In this document: positions 35,461-47,306 of the stretch, piece by piece
How the letters are laid out: the number at the start of each line of letters is the position of its first letter
How positions within the stretch are numbered: position 1 is the first letter of the stretch
Assembly: GCA_006384855.1 (NCBI GenBank)
Contig: VCJN01001856.1
Location: 186,001-250,000, forward strand
Source: Tetraselmis striata
Lineage: Eukaryota > Chlorophyta > Chlorodendrophyceae > Chlorodendrales > Chlorodendraceae
Direction: 5' to 3'
Length of the DNA: 64,000 bases
The notes under the pieces: model-generated
Databases searched by the model: none
What the model was told of the DNA's origin: nothing
Seen by the model: the letters and a program-made list of their open reading frames with translations, nothing else
Translations under genes and position numbers: made by a program

Positions 35461-35792
35461 GGGTGTAGTGGAGAGCAATCGATGTGGCGTTGGATGATGG
35501 TGCGGTTACCCCTGGCAGGGTTACCCCTGGTACAGCAGGCCGTGCTGGTATAAGCAGTAACGAGCGCGGATATGATGACGATGATTCGTCGCTACGAAAA
35601 GCCGAATAGCAGTACCCTGTAGCAGCGCTGTCGAAACGCTGCTGGCGCCGACAAACGACGGATGCAAATATACAGTGAGTATTAAAGTGAATATTATCCT
35701 CATCAGTTAATATCTCCGGTGATCGGAGATTCTAAAGTCTCAATACACAGACGATATAAATTCACTTGATGTCGCGCGACCATATTTTACTC

Positions 35793-35894
35793 ATGGGTGC
35801 GGCCGCGAGTTCCTCGCCCGGGCAGCGGCCGCCCGTAATCCACCTGGAGGAGGCGCTTCCTCAGAGCTCCGTCCTCGAGTTCCGCCCACCCTAA
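35793..35894 (+). other. Small open frame with N-myristoylation-like start
   Basis: The ATG at 35793 opens 33 codons starting MGAAASSSPGQ and ending in TAA. The Met-Gly-Ala start resembles an N-myristoylation signal, and GC and codon use look gene-like compared with the flank. It may be a lone 5' exon, a truncated gene or chance. No donor joins it to the deaminase downstream in a convincing way. Confidence 0.2.
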
Positions 35895-36140
35895 TCAGGC
35901 GCGCAACAAGTAGCAGCAATGTGTACCGTTACGGCGGTACGCACCGGGCGCAGGATGACCGTCCGACACTACAAGACCACTACCGGACAGCAGGCTGTGC
36001 GATAGTTGGATCAACGGAGCCAATATCGGAGCGGCAACAACAGCTGCCCTGCTGCGAGAGACACCTAGGTCGGGATCCCCCCCCCCCCCCCCCCCCCCCC
36101 CTGCCCCCCGCCCCCCGCCCCCCTTCGCGAGCCGGCCGAC

Positions 36141-36823
36141 ATGGAGGAGCGCGAGGCCGCGTCCGACGACGACCTGCGCCTCCTGCGAGAGGCCATACGG
36201 CTGTCGCAGGAGGCGCGCACCCGGGGAGATCACCCCTTCGGCGCGATACTGGTGGGGCCGGACGGCAAGGTACTGCTGGAAGCGATGAACACCGTGAACA
36301 CTTCGGTATTGCCCCCCCCCCCCCCTCCCCCCCCCCCCCCCCCCCCCCCCCCTTCCCGTCATCGTGGCCGCCCACAAGACCGCTATCTAACGTGCACAGC
36401 TAGCTTCGATTACTTCGCGTTATCGCGAGGGATGTTCCCCGGTTCCCAGCACTGAGACGGCCGTTCGCTGCGTTCGCTTCCAAGGGCGACCGCACTGGGC
36501 ACGCAGAGCGCAACCTGATGACAGCGGCATCGCTCAAGCACAACGCGGAGCTCCTATCACGCTGCACGATGTACACCAGCGCGGAGCCATGCGTAATGTG
36601 CGCAGGCTCGGTGTACTGGGCCGGCATGGGGCGGGTGGTGTACGGCCTGAGCGAGCGCGCCTTGAAGGACCACATCGGCCCGCACCCCGACAACCTCACA
36701 CTTGACCTGCCGTGCCGAACTGTCTGGGACGCGGGCCAGCGGCCTGTGGCGGTGGTCGGCCCGCTGCTGGAGGACGAGGCGATGAAGCCGCATGATGGCT
36801 TCTGGACCTCGCCCACTGCCTAG
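36141..36823 (+). CDS. Nucleoside deaminase, bacterial-type (CMP/dCMP deaminase superfamily)
   Basis: Exons 36141-36305 and 36485-36823 (donor gtattg, acceptor ccaag), phase 0, 167 residues, the usual family length. It shows GDHPFGAILVGPDGKVL, then GDRTGHAERN, where HAE supplies the Zn ligand and catalytic Glu, and SAEPCVMCAG, where PCxxC supplies the two Cys ligands. Further on, YWAGMGRVVYGLSE and the C-terminal RPVAVVGPLLEDEA and HDGFW match bacterial proteins annotated as nucleoside deaminases better than plant guanosine deaminase or TadA. Substrate therefore unproven; a purine or pyrimidine base or nucleoside. The intron starts with a C run of about 40 bases (broken once) directly after gtattg, and another C run (36078-36101) lies 40 bases before the ATG. 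Bacterial origin by transfer is an inference. Confidence 0.85.
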
Positions 36824-39601
36824 CCCACTGCTCACAGCGGCCTGGTGTTATGGCGGGCGGCCCACAGCACTGGCAACAGGCTGCATAGGGCCATTCCCCC
36901 AAGCAGGCGAGAGGCACATGCCAGCAGTAGCCTTCGGTGTCTCCAGCCCAGGACGTCCATTAATTCGCCAATATATCATTTTGACATATTCTGCACACAA
37001 ATTGAAAGACTGTGCTGTCGCTGTGTTATGTGGATGAGCGAGAAGATGCAAACATATTTAAATACAGATGCAAATATGTATATGAATGTATGCAGATGTG
37101 GATGTGACGGTCGGCCACCTCTAGGAGTTCCAGACTATGCAGGGCGTGGAGTAATGGCTGGGGATGATTCCCAAATTCCCACTGTTTCTACACTGCTTTC
37201 AGTAACGAAGCGACTCAGGTACTGCTTCACTGCCATGTCAGTGTCGCATGATCACATACACTGAAACATCTCCTGAGCGTTTCTGCATGTCGCATTTTCT
37301 GAGGATCCCAAAACACTTTTACAGGGCGCGTTGTTTTCTATTCTACCTCAGGCCCTATACATCTCGCCCACCGCTCTAACGACCAGAGCGCCTGTGTGCT
37401 TCGGCATATCTATAAGATTTTGTGGGTCCGGCCTTTTGATGCTCCCCACATGCCATGCAAAGTCCCGCGCACTGCACGTCTTGCCCTCACCTCACCATTA
37501 AGTGTGAGCGCGAGAACCGATAAACCGCCTTCATTGCCGATGCCCGGGACGCACGTGTGTGCTTGACACCATACTGCATACTAGTTTTGAGCTCTCAGAG
37601 CTCAGACAGCTGCTAAAGGCCCTATACATCTCGCCCACCGCTCTAACGACCAGAGCGCCTGTGTGCTTCGGCATATCTATAAGATTTTTTGTCGGTCCGG
37701 CCTTTTGATGCTCCCCACATGCCATGCAAAGTCCCACGCACTGCACGTCTTGCCCTCACCTCGCCATTAAGTGTGAGCGCGAGAACCGATAAACCGCCTT
37801 CATTGCCGATGCCCGGGACGCACGTGTGTGCTTGATACCATACTGCATACTAGTTTTGAGCTCTCAGAGCTCAGACAGCTGCTAATGGCTGGCATACAGT
37901 CATGCTGTCACGGTGTCCGGAGTCCTGTAGTCGTTCTGCCTGGTTGGCGCTGCCGTGATACACTATACCGAGTTGTGCGCTTCAATGAACTTTAAAGTTG
38001 CGCACATTAACAAAATCCTGACCAGCTGCATCTGCAACAAATATAAAGGGCATGACATAGCGCATAATGTATATGGGTACATGTGTTGGGCATCTTGGAT
38101 TACATCATCATAACAAATAATTTACCGCATCGGTACTTCTCAGCGTACTCACTGGCAAGTGGTTATATGGCATACTTTGTGGCATGTCAACACAAGACAG
38201 GTTCAAGGTCCAGCCCGAAGTCATGATCGCGGTGGCGGTTCGAGTACCCATGTCCCTCATCACTAACACATATCAGCAGCATACAACATATGCCCGCACC
38301 TGTTGTGCGAGGTACGTGCCATGATAAATGATTGATAGGTCGTTGCTGCACGTGATGATGCCACCCACCCTTGTTTAACTTTAACAAGCATTTTGGTCAT
38401 ATCGTCCGCCAGCCTCACGCGTAGTTTAGGCAAATAAGCCGCAAGCCTGACTGGATGGGTCCCCAACATCCACCAGGGTGTAATGTGCAGATCAGCGGAT
38501 ACTGCCATTTGCAATGTACCAGGTAGCGACGGTACCCGTTCTGGTACCGCGTATCGTCGTCTGCTTTTTTCGCAAGTGATGCGACTGCATCACCTGAGCA
38601 CGACATATGGTAGGCTCGTACGAGCACCGCGGTGCCGTACCAGCGGGGAACTGTTACTGTAAGCGGTTTGTAATTCACGTGTGTTTCGATGGCGTGCTGT
38701 AGCAGCGACTCGAGCGATTATCTCCTGATGCTCGAACGACTACGACCGATCGGGAGTGAGCGCTGCTGCTGCGCACGCTGCGCACATGCCTAGCGAAGCT
38801 CAACTGCAGTCCGTCGGGCCGGGGGCGTTCCAGCTCAGTCAATAATAATACGGCAGTTCAATAAAGTTTTCAAACCGCCGCCTAGTTCAAATTTAAAAGG
38901 ATTGGTTCAAATGCTGGTCAGAACAGAGTACGAGTACCGTCCGCGTATCCAGGTAGTGATGACTAGTCGCAAGTACTGGTACAATGTTGTTCGAGCGCGG
39001 CGTGCAGCAATACGAGTACAGTAGCGACTACTACGAGGAGGAGCGACTATCCCGTTCTACGAGGAGCCGCCATGCTACGAAACAGTGAAACACGGTTGAC
39101 CAGCGCCGTCAGCAGTATATCGGTACAGTACAGTAGTCGAATAGTCACGAATAGCGACGACAATACAAATAATCCTTCCCCTTCTTGATATGTTGCAACT
39201 GCATGTCGTGGCCGCGCGCAGCTCCACGTGGATGGCGCGTCGTTCAAAACGGACGACGACGAACGCGGGCAGCCCGAACATACAGCAGGTTATACAGCAG
39301 GATCCTTAGTGGCCCCTCACGTACGGGCGGTACGCTACCAGCACCTGAAGTGTGAAGAAAGGCAGCACGGGGGGCCCTTCAAGCGAAAGGCCCCGCGCGC
39401 GCGACGAGCGACGTACTACTGGCACCTGTAGTATTCGGGCAGCTCGGCGGCAAGCAAGCAGCAGAACAACGTCAATACACAAAACCAATCCCCGGCCAGC
39501 CGCTGAACAGCACCGCCCACCCGCACGAGGTCGAGGACTCGACACAGCAATAGCAAATTCAGAGAACAAGTTATTCCAAAAGCCAGCATAGTCATAAGTC
39601 A
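36824..39601. other. Spacer between deaminase and PP2C genes
   Basis: Holds the 268-bp tandem duplication at 37351-37887 and AT-richer sequence with many short gtac/tacg palindromes at 38520-39130. No recognisable gene on either strand. Confidence 0.5.
37351..37887 (-). repeat. 268-bp tandem duplication with a tRNA D-arm-like segment
   Basis: Two nearly identical units, 37351-37618 and 37619-37887, start ggccctatacatctcgccc and end in gctctcagagctcagacagctgc(t). On the minus strand each contains GCTCTGGTCGTTAGAGC, a perfect 4-bp D-arm stem with a TGGTCGTTA loop as in tRNA A-box regions. No convincing B box follows, so a tRNA-derived SINE head is possible but not proven. High identity implies a recent duplication. 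Confidence 0.75.
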
Positions 39602-40508
39602 ATGTTCGCGGCGGCACCGCTGCCTGTGCGCGAGAGCAGCGCGGGCGGCGCCGTGCTGCGCGAGCCGGATGCGGCCCTCATGAGCGCGCCGCGCGCACCA
39701 ACTACCCCCTTCGACGAGCGGGCGCCCTCCGCGACCGGCATTCAGCGCGCCCATAGCGTGGAGCTTCCGCCCCTGCCCCGGCCTGCGGGTCAGCCGGCCT
39801 CTGCCGCCGCCCACTACGCGTCTCGTGGCGAGGAAAATGGCGGCGGCACGAGCAGCGAGCCCGGGGCGGCGCGTCCCGCACGCTCTAGCTTGGACGCGTC
39901 GGCGCCCCAGCCGTCCAGCCTTTCCCGCCTGCGCTTCACTTCCGATACGCCCGGGACGGTGAGCCCCCCCCCCCCCCCCCCCCCCCCCCCCTTCGCGCAC
40001 GCACGCCCGTCAACCCCTCGTCCTTGCACCCCCTGATGTATCGGGCAAACCCACGCGGGTCTCCGCGGTTTGGGCGAACACTGTGTCGGGCGCTCGGCCG
40101 CCCGGTCTGCCCCGGACGAGATTTTTTTTTCCATTTTGAGTAACACACTTGTACTCCTCCTGCGCCCAGGCAAGCGAGGTCTCCAGCTCCGCCTCCAGCC
40201 CCTTCGTGAGCCGCGCGGGCAGCATTGTGTCGCTTACGGAGCCAGCGGAGGTCGGCACATGGACGCTCAAATGCGTACGGGGCGGCATGGCCTCCAGCCC
40301 CGGCTGTAGGTCGTACATGGAGGACCGCCAGGTGGCGGTGCTGGACCTCGCGCCGCAGATGCCTAACTATGACGCGGCGGAGTTCCCGCAGACGCGCGCC
40401 TACTTCGCGGTGAGCCCCCACCGGCTGAGCGGCGCAGTACCCGATCACATTGACGCTCGCAAAGGACGTCCAGCATTCCGGCCTACTCCCCCCCCCCCCC
40501 CCCCCGCC

Positions 40509-40551
<43 letters not shown>

Positions 40552-42935
40552 AAAAAAACAAAAAAGCGCCCAGCCCCCGTGCAGCGCAAACGTGGCCAGC
40601 CTAACCATCCACCATCCCGCAAACGCAGGTATTTGACGGGCACGGCGGCTCGGACGCGGCGCAGTTCACGGCAGACCACCTGCTGGCGAACATCCTGGCG
40701 GACGCCAGCTTCCCTGACCAACTGGAGAGGGTGCTGGTACGCCCCCCCCCCAGCCCCCCCTCTCGCTCCCTTCTCACCCAATAAAGGACACAGGTCTCCC
40801 TTCCGCATCTCGAGCAACCACAACCACCCAAACCAAGCTCCAGCGGCCCGCATCTAGTTGTTTGCACAGTACCCATGCCGGGAACAGCGTTAGCGGCGAG
40901 ATCGTGGAATGATGGGGTAACCCCTCGGGGCTTTATGCTTTCAGTGACGAGTTTACGAGCAGGGGGGTGCAGAGGGGGGGGGGGGGGGCGGGGGGGGGCT
41001 CTCACTTGAGGTCCGGGGCCGGAGCTGTGTAGGAAGGTTGCTGAAGATGGCTGACTTGCGTGGGGCGCGGGTGCAGACGGGCGCGATCGCCAAGACGGAC
41101 CAGGTGTTTGAGCAGCAGTGGGCCGCGGGCGACCTGGCGGACAGCGGCACCACCGCCCTCGCGGCGGTGCTATGGGGCCGCATGCTCACGTTTGCCAACC
41201 TGGGCGACTGCCGCGCGGTGGTGTGCCGCCGCGGCAAGGCGCACCCCATCACGGTCGACCAGAAGCCGACCGACATCGGCGAGGCGGAGCGCATCGCGGA
41301 GGCCGGCGGCCACGTGTGCTGCGAGGGCTACCTCAACGGCGTGCTGGGCGTGGCGCGCGCCATCGGCAACTGGCACGTCATGTGCGACGAAAACACCCTC
41401 CTTAAGGTAGCCCCGCAGCCCACCGCCACGGCTGTGCGTAAGCCCAGTTGGACCCAACATAGCTCAACTTTAGTTCCTATTCACAACGGAACCATAGTAA
41501 CGTTCAGGTTGATGGCTCACCTGGTCGCTTAGCACCACTTACGTCGACCCGGTTACATAAACTTACGCAGCTTCCGTCGCCTCAGAGCAGTACTTCTGGC
41601 ATCAGCAGCCGCAGTGCCGTGTCACGTAAGCAGAGTACCAGCCTAGTAAAACGCCGCGCCGAGTCTCGAGGGCCGAGGCGAGAGTACTCGCCGGTACAGT
41701 ACGGGACCCGGTGCGGTTTGCCAATCAGTCTCCGATGGCGATGTCGTCCGGATATGGAGTGTTGCTGCGCTTTTTGCACACGCAGTGCTGCGCATATGCC
41801 GCATAAGACGCAAGCAAGAGCAGCCTACATTATCGAACCAACCCTCATTTCCCAACCGGTCAGTGATACACTGCGCCGCTGTGAGCACAGATGCAGCAGT
41901 GCCGGCACCCAGCGGCGCACCCGCCGAACATGACAAATTGACAATTGCTCTCGACTCGGTATGGATGACCAGTAGGCACGGGCAGTCGGTATGGCAGCCG
42001 CCCGTTCTGCTGACGAGTTTGCTGTTATGGATGATGGGCGGACACATTCTCTAGGGGATTCGTTCGTCCCTGCTCATATATATAGCTGTGTCATGCATGA
42101 CTTTTCAGTGACTTTTGTCTGTCGGAAAGTTCCGTGAATTCCGGGGTAAGCTTAACTTAATGAACTAGTGACTTCATTAAGTCGGACAACGTAGCTTAAG
42201 CTTACTTGTGCACAGCCCTGCACCCCACCCCCATACCCCATGCCACACGCGGGCCGGGCGGTCAGCCCTAGGAAACCCTAAAACAAGAAACACACTTGCA
42301 TCTTTAACTTGCGATACCAAACAATCTTGGCATTTTTGTATTCATTACTGAGTGGGCGCCCAATGTCAAGGGCCCGGGTGTTAGGGTGGATTTTCAGAGG
42401 CGGCTTGTGAGCCAAAATGCTAAACCCGAATTCGAAATAGAAAAACATTAACTTGGGCCCTACGCCCACCCCGTGCCCTGGCGACCAATCTACCGGTGAT
42501 CCATCGATAAAATGTTTTTGTTTTCTTTTTGAACGGCCGGGCTGAGGGGGAGAGTGGATGAAGCTTACAATGGTGGAGGGGGGATGATTTCGGTGCTGGC
42601 GGCGGCCTCTTGACTCGCCGTGTGTGCGGGTGCCCGCAGCGCAAGACGGGGCTCACTGGCTCCGGGAGGCTGCTGACCGAGGGGCCGCTCATCGCCGTGC
42701 CGGAGGTGTCGACGCACCGCATCACGCCGGACGACGAGTTCATGGTGCTCGCGACTGACGGCCTCTGGGACGTGTACACGAGTCAGCGGTGCATTGAGGA
42801 GGCGCGCATGAAGCTGCAGGTGCGGCGAAGCGGGACAGACCCTTCCCCCATCCGACCCCCCCTTTCCTGCCGTTGAGATGTAATTATTACACCCCTTTGT
42901 TTATACACCTTTTAAACCATTTTTAGGCCTTAACC

Positions 42936-42966
<31 letters not shown>

Positions 42967-43423
42967 GCGCGCCGACAATACACAAACACACCACTTTTTG
43001 AAGAAGGGCAACCGTTAAACGGGTGACATCAAAACATACCACACGGAAATTCCGACGCGAAGGACAACTCGCATGACTGTTGAGACGAGTGTGTTCAACA
43101 TTGGCAAAGCATGCTGATACGACCCCCGCTCTCTGCCCTGGTGTGATGGCCCACAGGAGACCAACGACCCGCAGGCCTGCGCGGAGCACCTGGTGGCTTC
43201 GGCGCTGCAACGCAACACCGCCGACAACGTGAGCGTGCAGGTGGTGTGCTTCGGCGAGGCGGCGCCGCCGCAGCGCCGGCCGTCGCTCTTTGCGCGCAAC
43301 CTGTCGGTCGAGGGGCTCAACAAGCTGCGGGAGGCGCTAAACGAGACGCCCGCGCCGTCGCCGTCCGCCGGCCTTGGCGCCACGCCGCTGGGCGGCGCCA
43401 TCCACCCCCGGCCGACCCTATGA
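39602..43423 (+). CDS. PP2C-family protein serine/threonine phosphatase
   Basis: Exons 39602-39958, 40170-40409, 40629-40736, about 41047-41406, 42640-42819 and 43157-43423, all phase 0, about 503 residues. Residues 1 to about 150 are Ala/Pro/Ser-rich and unconserved. PP2C motifs follow: GCRSYMEDRQV (metal-binding Asp), AVFDGHGG spanning the exon 2/3 junction, SGTTALAAVL, ANLGDCRAVV, a GVLGVARAIGN block, VLATDGLWD and NTADNVSVQVV (last metal Asp). All metal-binding Asp positions are present, so it should be an active Mg/Mn-dependent phosphatase. The substrate is not evident and no targeting signal is clear. The start of exon 4 is the weakest junction. Introns 1, 2, 3 and 5 carry long C runs; intron 1 begins gtgagc plus about 25 C, and intron 2 also has an A run. 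The minus-strand sialyltransferase gene ends 350 bases downstream. Confidence 0.9.
40410..40628 (+). other. PP2C intron 2 with compound homopolymer tract
   Basis: After gtgagccccc the intron holds two long C runs (about 40489-40505 and 40513-40541), followed at once by a run of A (40541-40565) with single C interruptions. The acceptor cgcag ends at 40628. An extreme example of the intron style in this window. Confidence 0.7.
41407..42639 (+). other. PP2C intron 4 (1.2 kb)
   Basis: Donor gtagcc at 41407, acceptor cccgcag ending 42639. No coding or repeat identity was recognised; it lacks a long homopolymer, unlike the other introns of the gene. Confidence 0.65.
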
Positions 43424-43773
43424 ACCTTAGCCCCCACCAAGTCGACCCCCAATCCGTCCGAGTCGCTTCACTCGGCGGATGGCACCAGAGCCCGCCGCGG
43501 CAGATGACACCTTGAAGACACAGAGTATCGACAAACGGCGGTGACTTTTTGGTTAAGTTTGAAATAAGGCCCAACTTAATTCCAGTTTCAGGCTCCGCCG
43601 GCCCCTGTTGCCCGGAGAAAATGATTCTTTTTATTGCGCCCGCATACCCAGTAGTCCAAGCCACCCAGACAGACAATCCCCCCCCCCCCCCCCCCCCCGT
43701 AGCGCGCCCGCCCGCCTGCCCGCCAGCGCTCGCATTGGGCCGCCTGCGGGCCAGCCAGCGGCGCGCTAGCCAG

Positions 43774-46700
43774 CTAGTGAAACTTGATATTGTAGATCTT
43801 GGACACCTCCAGCATGCCCTCCTTCTCCTTGTCAAAGCCGTGGAAGGAGCGCTGGTCGTTGATCTCGCGGCTGCAGGGCGCCACAGACCGCAGCAATATC
43901 TTTATGCGGCTCGCGGGGCGCACAGATAGTGACATGATGCTTTGCGCCACCGAATAACATATTCGGTGCTGTGTGCGCGGTGCAATCTGATAGTCCCCCC
44001 ATAAACCCTAACCTGTAACGACAGGTTCTTCCAACCTGTTTTCGCATCAGCATCCAAAACAGCGATGGTGTGAATCGACGCCGAACTTAATTCTTTTCCA
44101 CCCCCAGGACAGGACTGGCAACAGTGAAACCCCACCACTCTACAAATTGAAACTCTACGATGGCCGTTTGGGCAGCAACGTAGTTATTACGGAAAGCCCC
44201 GGGTAGGCGACGCTCCGTTATACTAACAGCAAATTATCGAAGAGTTCCGCAGGACTAAGCGGGTTTTCCGTCATTCTGATGCAAGAATAACCGGGTTATT
44301 ATTGTGGTATAGTGTACCGGCATCCTCTCCCCAGTGCCGAGATGAGGGCATGCCGACGCTGCCGAGACGGCCAGACAGAATTGAGACGGCGGCGATGCTG
44401 CAGGAATGCACGTGGGCGAGTGGCGCCAAATCAGTCGAACAACCATCAATCAACAGTGGCACGTACTTGAAGTAGTAGTTGTTCTCGGTGACGTCCCCCT
44501 TGGTGTGCTTGTAAAAGTAGTACGCCTTGCCGACGGAGCGGTGCCGCGCGCGCTTGAAGCTCTCGCCCGCGAGCGACCAGCCGATCCCGTAGACGTCGAG
44601 CGAGCGGCACACGTGCAGCGCGGTGTAGAAGGACATCCAGCCGGTGGAGGGCACGTAGGGCGGGAAGGGGCCCACGTGGCGCCACGCCATCAGGTGGGAG
44701 TCCTTGAAGGCGCGCAGCGACATGCGCGTCACCAGCAGCGCCGCCCGCGCCTGCTCCAGCTGCTTCACGGTTGCAAACTTGTCTACAGGGGGCGGGTGCG
44801 CACACGGGCAAGAGCAGGTGCGTCAGCCGCCAGCATGGCGTGGCGTGTGAGCGGGTGTCCCACCGAAATTACGCTCGCCACGCCCGCGGTTCGGGTTCGG
44901 TGTATATTATTATGGTTTTCGACCCGCTAGCAAATAAGGATAAACCATATAAATGCCAAATATAGGAGGCGGCCGGCCGTCTGGCATGCGCATGATACGG
45001 ATGGTGCCCAAGACTGCCAACATCTTGGCTGCACAGACGAAGAATTCGCGCACTAGTGGACTGTGGCACAGAATCTCCTATGTTCCTGCTGTTTCGTGCA
45101 AGGCACATTGGCCCCCAACCCAAGTCAGTGCTACGAACAATGTCACCCCACGATATCACGCTTTGGATGAGTACCTTATAACTAATCAGTCTGTAAGAAT
45201 GGAAGTTAGGCAATTAGAAATAGAATACAAATCGAAATAGACAATGGGTTGATGCGATAGGTTGGAGTCTTTGGAAAGGAAACTGACATACATCTTAGTT
45301 GTATTGCGAATCGGTTTGGGATAGCGCAAAGTTGTTTTTAGAGTTTGTACTTTCATTGGGAATCGTTTTTTGGGGAAGTATGCGGTCATTGCTATTGTTG
45401 TGCCTGATAACGATACAGGAATGCGGACCGATGCACAACGATAAGATTAAGTTAATTCTATTACGCCCGGAACGCGATTACGGGTATGTGATTACTCCTG
45501 GCATTCGTTTGTACATGATAGAATGATATATTGCAGCAATACTGCAGAGATGAAGGACTACGTAATCCTTTCTGTCGCGTCCCAACATTCCGTCTCGATG
45601 GATCTTCGTCAGCAATAATAAGACCATGAGAGTAAAATAATAGCAGAAAATGATAGAAATAGAAAAAAACGCTACAATGGTGGCAAAACACGGCCAGGCA
45701 CCGCCGGCTGATTTCTTTGCCACCTACGCGCTGACTTCCCTGCGAAGAAGGAAACCTCCACCGTCGCCCCCTGGGGGTTGAATGAAACACACGAAGAATC
45801 TATCACGGACTATCACGTGTCAATGGTGCAAGGGGGTTCACAATTTAGCGACCCGCGAGCCCCGGTCAAGTGCCACCGTAAGCGCAGGGCGGACACCGCA
45901 GTGCGCATGTGACGCGCGAGTGCCCAGACCCAGCGGCGGTTCGAGCGGCCCAATGGGGGTGAGAGATGGCTCCGTCACCTGCTTTACCGCCAAAGTTGGG
46001 CGGCGGGCCGGCCATGTTTCTGGGCTTGTTCTGCGGCGGCCACATCATGATCAGGCCGCCGCGGTCCATGCGCAGGTACTCCGGGATGTTCTTCTCCCGC
46101 AGGTGCACGTCGTGCATGATTCGCATCTGCGCGCGCACCACACGGGCGGCTTAGGGGCGGCGGCCGACATACACATCACCACCGCACCAACACATCTTGC
46201 GCATGCGCCCAGGGAGGGAGGGACCCCCCCCCCCCTCCTCCCTTCCCCCCTCACCGTGGTGCGCTTGCCCACGTCCCGCTCGTAGCCATACGTCGGCGCA
46301 TTGTTGAGTCGAATCACGGCCTCATGCTTGTCAATGACGTCCCCCCAACGTGCGCCTCTGCGCCAGCAGGATCAGCACACGTTACGACCGGCCGTGCCGC
46401 GGATCGAAGCCTGGCTGCACCTTTTATCCAGTGTTTACTATGGCAGTCATGCGTATGCAATGTTCCATGTCGTATGCAATGTTCTGTATGTAGCTGTGCG
46501 TGCAGGCGTTCCGAGCTGCCTGGCTCCACCTCAGCTACAGCACCTCCAGCCGCCCCCCCTCTCCCCCCCCCCCCCCGCCCCCCCAGGCCGCGCGCGCGCC
46601 CGGGCCTCCGCACCTGAGCACCCCCGAAGAGCCGACCAGCGCGCACGTCTTGAAGCATGGCGCCTTGAAGGCACGCGGGATGCGGGGGTTGCGATACATC

Positions 46701-47306
46701 GTGTAATTTCGAGACAGCAGCTCGTACGCCTGTGTGGGGAACACAAGGCGGCGTCAGATGCAGGAGCGGCGGGGTGTAAGTAATACAGTTGCCCATAAAG
46801 CTGTGCATACAGTTGCAATGTGCATACAGTTGTGCATTTATTCTGTACTAAGGACAATTCAATACCACATTTCGTATTGATTCCCTGGGTACACGGATTA
46901 AAGGGATTGTTTTCCTTGTGTCTGAAGGGAGGGGGCGAAGAGACTGTGTGGACAATGCGACTGCGTACGCACTGTCTAGCGGCCGTGTGACAGGTGCAAG
47001 CACCCACCATCACTTTCGCGCATGTTAGCACAGATTCACACTCACCCTGGGCACCATCCGCGTGGTCTTCCCGCGGGCGTAGGGGCTCGCCGGCTGCAAC
47101 AGCTCCCCGACGCACTCCTTGTTCTCCATCGCGCGCAGCAGCGCCGCCGTCCCCTCCCCCTCGGAGCTGCCCGCCGCCCGGGCGCGGGTTCGCAGGGCGG
47201 AGCCCATCTTGGCGTAGTAGTCCCCTGCCGGCTGCCCGCGCGCCGCCCCGAAGTTCCCCAGTAGTGCCAGCAAGCCAAGTGCGCGGAGCACCGGCGCTGC
47301 CGCCAT
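43774..47306 (-). CDS. GT29 sialyltransferase-like glycosyltransferase
   Basis: Six minus-strand exons, 47306-47046, 46729-46614, 46357-46255, 46126-45988, 44782-44467 and 43870-43774; every phase joins, 343 residues. N-terminal hydrophobic stretch (residues about 4-24, [12 protein letters not shown]) fits a signal anchor for the ER/Golgi. The L motif is intact and split by an intron: [11 protein letters not shown], then [20 protein letters not shown] and ERDVGKRTT. The S motif is [15 protein letters not shown] followed by VDxYGIGW-type residues (LDVYGIGW). The VS motif is HGFDKE (His-x4-Glu) near the C-terminus, with the catalytic-type His. Family knowledge: GT29 enzymes transfer sialic acid from CMP-sialic acid; algal members occur in prasinophytes and haptophytes, and the sugar used there may be a related nonulosonate. 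The acceptor is unknown. Introns contain G runs in the sense direction (46214-46236, 46546-46585). Confidence 0.85.
44095..44260 (+). repeat. Dispersed repeat family A, copy 2 (inside sialyltransferase intron 5)
   Basis: Matches 1650-1830 in block order, as described there. Located in the intron between 44467 and 43870, antisense to the host gene, whereas copy 1 is sense in its host. Confidence 0.6.
44880..44935 (-). repeat. Family B-like motif (copy 3, weak)
   Basis: On the minus strand it reads gggtcgaaaaccataataatatac and accgaacccgaa, a looser match to 3121-3150 and 8702-8735. No adjacent G run. Confidence 0.3.

Noticed and set aside
41170..41460. Alternative frames over PP2C exon 4 on both strands
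   Set aside because: GC-rich shadows; the PP2C frame has all catalytic motifs.
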